From Nanobdellota archaeon (lineage in GTDB: Archaea > Nanobdellota > Nanobdellia > Pacearchaeales > GW2011-AR1), in NCBI GenBank assembly GCA_020056045.1, contig JAGVIM010000011.1, positions 1-6,393 on the forward strand: DNA of 6,393 nucleotides, read 5' to 3'. Every line of letters begins with the position of its first letter. The first letter of the stretch is position 1. Below are positions 5,202-6,393 of this stretch, in pieces. The translations under genes were made by a program, and so were the position numbers. The notes under the pieces are model-generated. The model did no database searches. It was not told the origin of the DNA and saw only the letters and a list, made by a program, of their open reading frames with translations.

Positions 5202-6393
5202 ATGAAAATTTCAATATTTGGACTTGGATATGTGGGTGCTGTTTCAGCAGCATGTTTTGCAAAATTAGGCAATAAAATAACAGGTGTTGATACTGTTAAA
5301 TATAAAGTAGATATGATTAATAGTGGTAAAAGTCCCCTAGAAGAAAAAGATCTTTCAAAACTGATTATTGAACAATACTCTAAAAAAAATATAATAGCAA
5401 CAACTGATTCAAGAAAAGCAATTCTTGAAACTGATATTTCATTTATCTGTGTTGGAACTCCTCCAAAAAAGAATGGGGATTTGGATTTAACTTATCTTAA
5501 AAGAGTAGCTCAAGAAATAGGCTATATCCTAAAGGAAAAATCCTATCATATAATTGTTATAAGAAGTACAATGTTTCCAGGTTCTCTAGATATAATAAAA
5601 TCTGCAATTGAAAAATCGTCTGGAAAAAAATGTGGAAAAGATTTTGATTTAGCAGTAAATCCTGAATTTTTAAGAGAAGGATCTGCAATTAAAGACTTTT
5701 TTAATCCTCCTTATGTTATTGTTGGATGTGATAACCCTAAAGTCGGAGATAAAATAATTCAGTGTTATAAGGGAGTTAATTCGAAAAAATATATTGTTAA
5801 ACCAGATCTTGCTCAAATGATAAAGTATGCAACTAATTCTTGGCACGGAGTTAAAGTAGATTTTGCAAATGAAATAGGTTCGATTTGCAAAAAATTAGGT
5901 ATTGATGGTAATAAATTAATGGGCTTATTTTGCGAAGATGCTCAACTTAACTTATCTCCCTATTATTTAAGACCAGGTTTTGCATACGGTGGAAGTTGTC
6001 TTCCAAAAGATACTTCTGCATTAAAAAACAAAGCAAAAGAATTAGGATTACGAGTTCCTTTAATAAATTCAATTTCTGAAAGCAATCTTGAACAAATAAA
6101 AAGGGCATTAGAATTAATAGAATCTACTGGTAAAAAGAAAATAGGAGTTTTTGGAATAACTTTTAAAGCAGACACTGACGATATTAGGGGAAATCCAGTA
6201 TTATATTTAATAAATTCCTTAAAAAATAAAGGTTATAATATTAAAATATTTGATAAATTAATTGATGAGTCTGATGTTGAACTAATAAATCAAAGCTATA
6301 GAAAAGAAATTCACAATCTAATTAATCTTGAAAACCTAAAAGAAAAAGTAAGTAGCATTTCTTCATTATTTTCTGATAAAAATTCAGTATTAA
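5202..6393 (+). CDS. algD: GDP-mannose 6-dehydrogenase, AlgD type (3' end outside window)
   Basis: The first 397 residues of a UDP-glucose/GDP-mannose dehydrogenase-family protein are present, with no stop before the edge. AlgD is about 436 residues, so about 40 are missing. It oxidises GDP-mannose to GDP-mannuronate in two NAD-dependent steps. The Rossmann motif is IFGLGYVG (5-12), with Asp30 for the NAD ribose. AlgD-like signatures are FICVGTPPKKNGDLDL (81-96), NPEFLREGSAIKDF (153-166), IKYATNSWHGVKVDFANEIG (207-226, Lys208 and Asn212) and LNLSPYYLRPGFAYGGSCLPKD (249-270), with catalytic Cys266. FKADTDDIRGNP (321-332) opens the C-terminal half. SCLPKD and the ICVGTP-KKNGDLDL block favour GDP-mannose over UDP-glucose. 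An in-frame TGA (5190-5192) fixes the ATG as start. Related UDP-sugar dehydrogenases are the main alternative. The symbol is by analogy with Pseudomonas and does not imply alginate synthesis. Confidence 0.93.
   Translation, partial: MKISIFGLGYVGAVSAACFAKLGNKITGVDTVKYKVDMINSGKSPLEEKDLSKLIIEQYSKKNIIATTDSRKAILETDISFICVGTPPKKNGDLDLTYLKRVAQEIGYILKEKSYHIIVIRSTMFPGSLDIIKSAIEKSSGKKCGKDFDLAVNPEFLREGSAIKDFFNPPYVIVGCDNPKVGDKIIQCYKGVNSKKYIVKPDLAQMIKYATNSWHGVKVDFANEIGSICKKLGIDGNKLMGLFCEDAQLNLSPYYLRPGFAYGGSCLPKDTSALKNKAKELGLRVPLINSISESNLEQIKRALELIESTGKKKIGVFGITFKADTDDIRGNPVLYLINSLKNKGYNIKIFDKLIDESDVELINQSYRKEIHNLINLENLKEKVSSISSLFSDKNSVL

Noticed and set aside
5963..6175. Minus-strand open frame within the GDP-mannose dehydrogenase gene
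   Set aside because: It covers the catalytic-Cys region of the sense gene, which has unmistakable family motifs. It is a shadow frame.
5202..6393. UDP-glucose 6-dehydrogenase as the call for the right-edge gene
   Set aside because: The ICVGTP-KKNGDLDL, NPEFLRE-x-AIKD and LNLS-x-YY-x-RPGFA-x-GGSCLPKD blocks fit AlgD better than UDP-glucose dehydrogenases. It stays a secondary alternative.

Overview
This AT-rich window (roughly 30% G+C by eye) is a surface-glycan / nucleotide-sugar locus with six protein-coding genes. Two are cut by the window edges. There are no RNA genes, mobile elements or CRISPR repeats. The likely host is an archaeon, possibly a small-genome, AT-rich lineage. The reason is that five of the six start codons have a TATA-box-like element about 25 nt upstream of the ATG, in four cases ending at exactly -21, and most lack a convincing Shine-Dalgarno site. 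That is the pattern of leaderless archaeal transcripts. The taxonomic assignment is inference.

Layout. Minus strand, in transcription order from the middle of the window leftwards: a GT9 (heptosyltransferase-like) glycosyltransferase (3925-2747), a small GT-A-type glycosyltransferase-like protein (2698-1955), GDP-mannose 4,6-dehydratase gmd (1877-774), and a DegT/DnrJ/EryC1/StrS-fold enzyme (777 to the left edge), whose ATG overlaps the gmd stop codon. Plus strand, diverging from an 81-bp promoter region (3926-4006): a GT4 glycosyltransferase (4007-5167) and a GDP-mannose 6-dehydrogenase of the AlgD type (5202 to the right edge).

How they fit together. Two enzymes draw on GDP-mannose. Gmd makes GDP-4-keto-6-deoxymannose, and the AlgD-type enzyme makes GDP-mannuronate. 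The DegT-fold enzyme coupled to gmd is probably not an aminotransferase. The residue expected to be the PLP-binding lysine is histidine (His191), as in the sugar 3-dehydratases ColD and RfbH/E1. It also carries a four-cysteine motif 31 residues downstream, where E1 has its iron-sulfur ligands. A 3,6-dideoxyhexose (colitose-like) branch is therefore the leading hypothesis. The three glycosyltransferases would assemble these sugars into a cell-surface glycan, glycolipid or N-glycan. No flippase, polymerase or oligosaccharyltransferase is present in the window.

The most noteworthy points are the His191 plus four-Cys DegT-fold enzyme, the uniformly placed TATA elements, the near-identical promoters of the GT9 and GT-A genes, and the substituted catalytic positions in the GT9 protein. 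There is no gene-free stretch longer than 81 bp.
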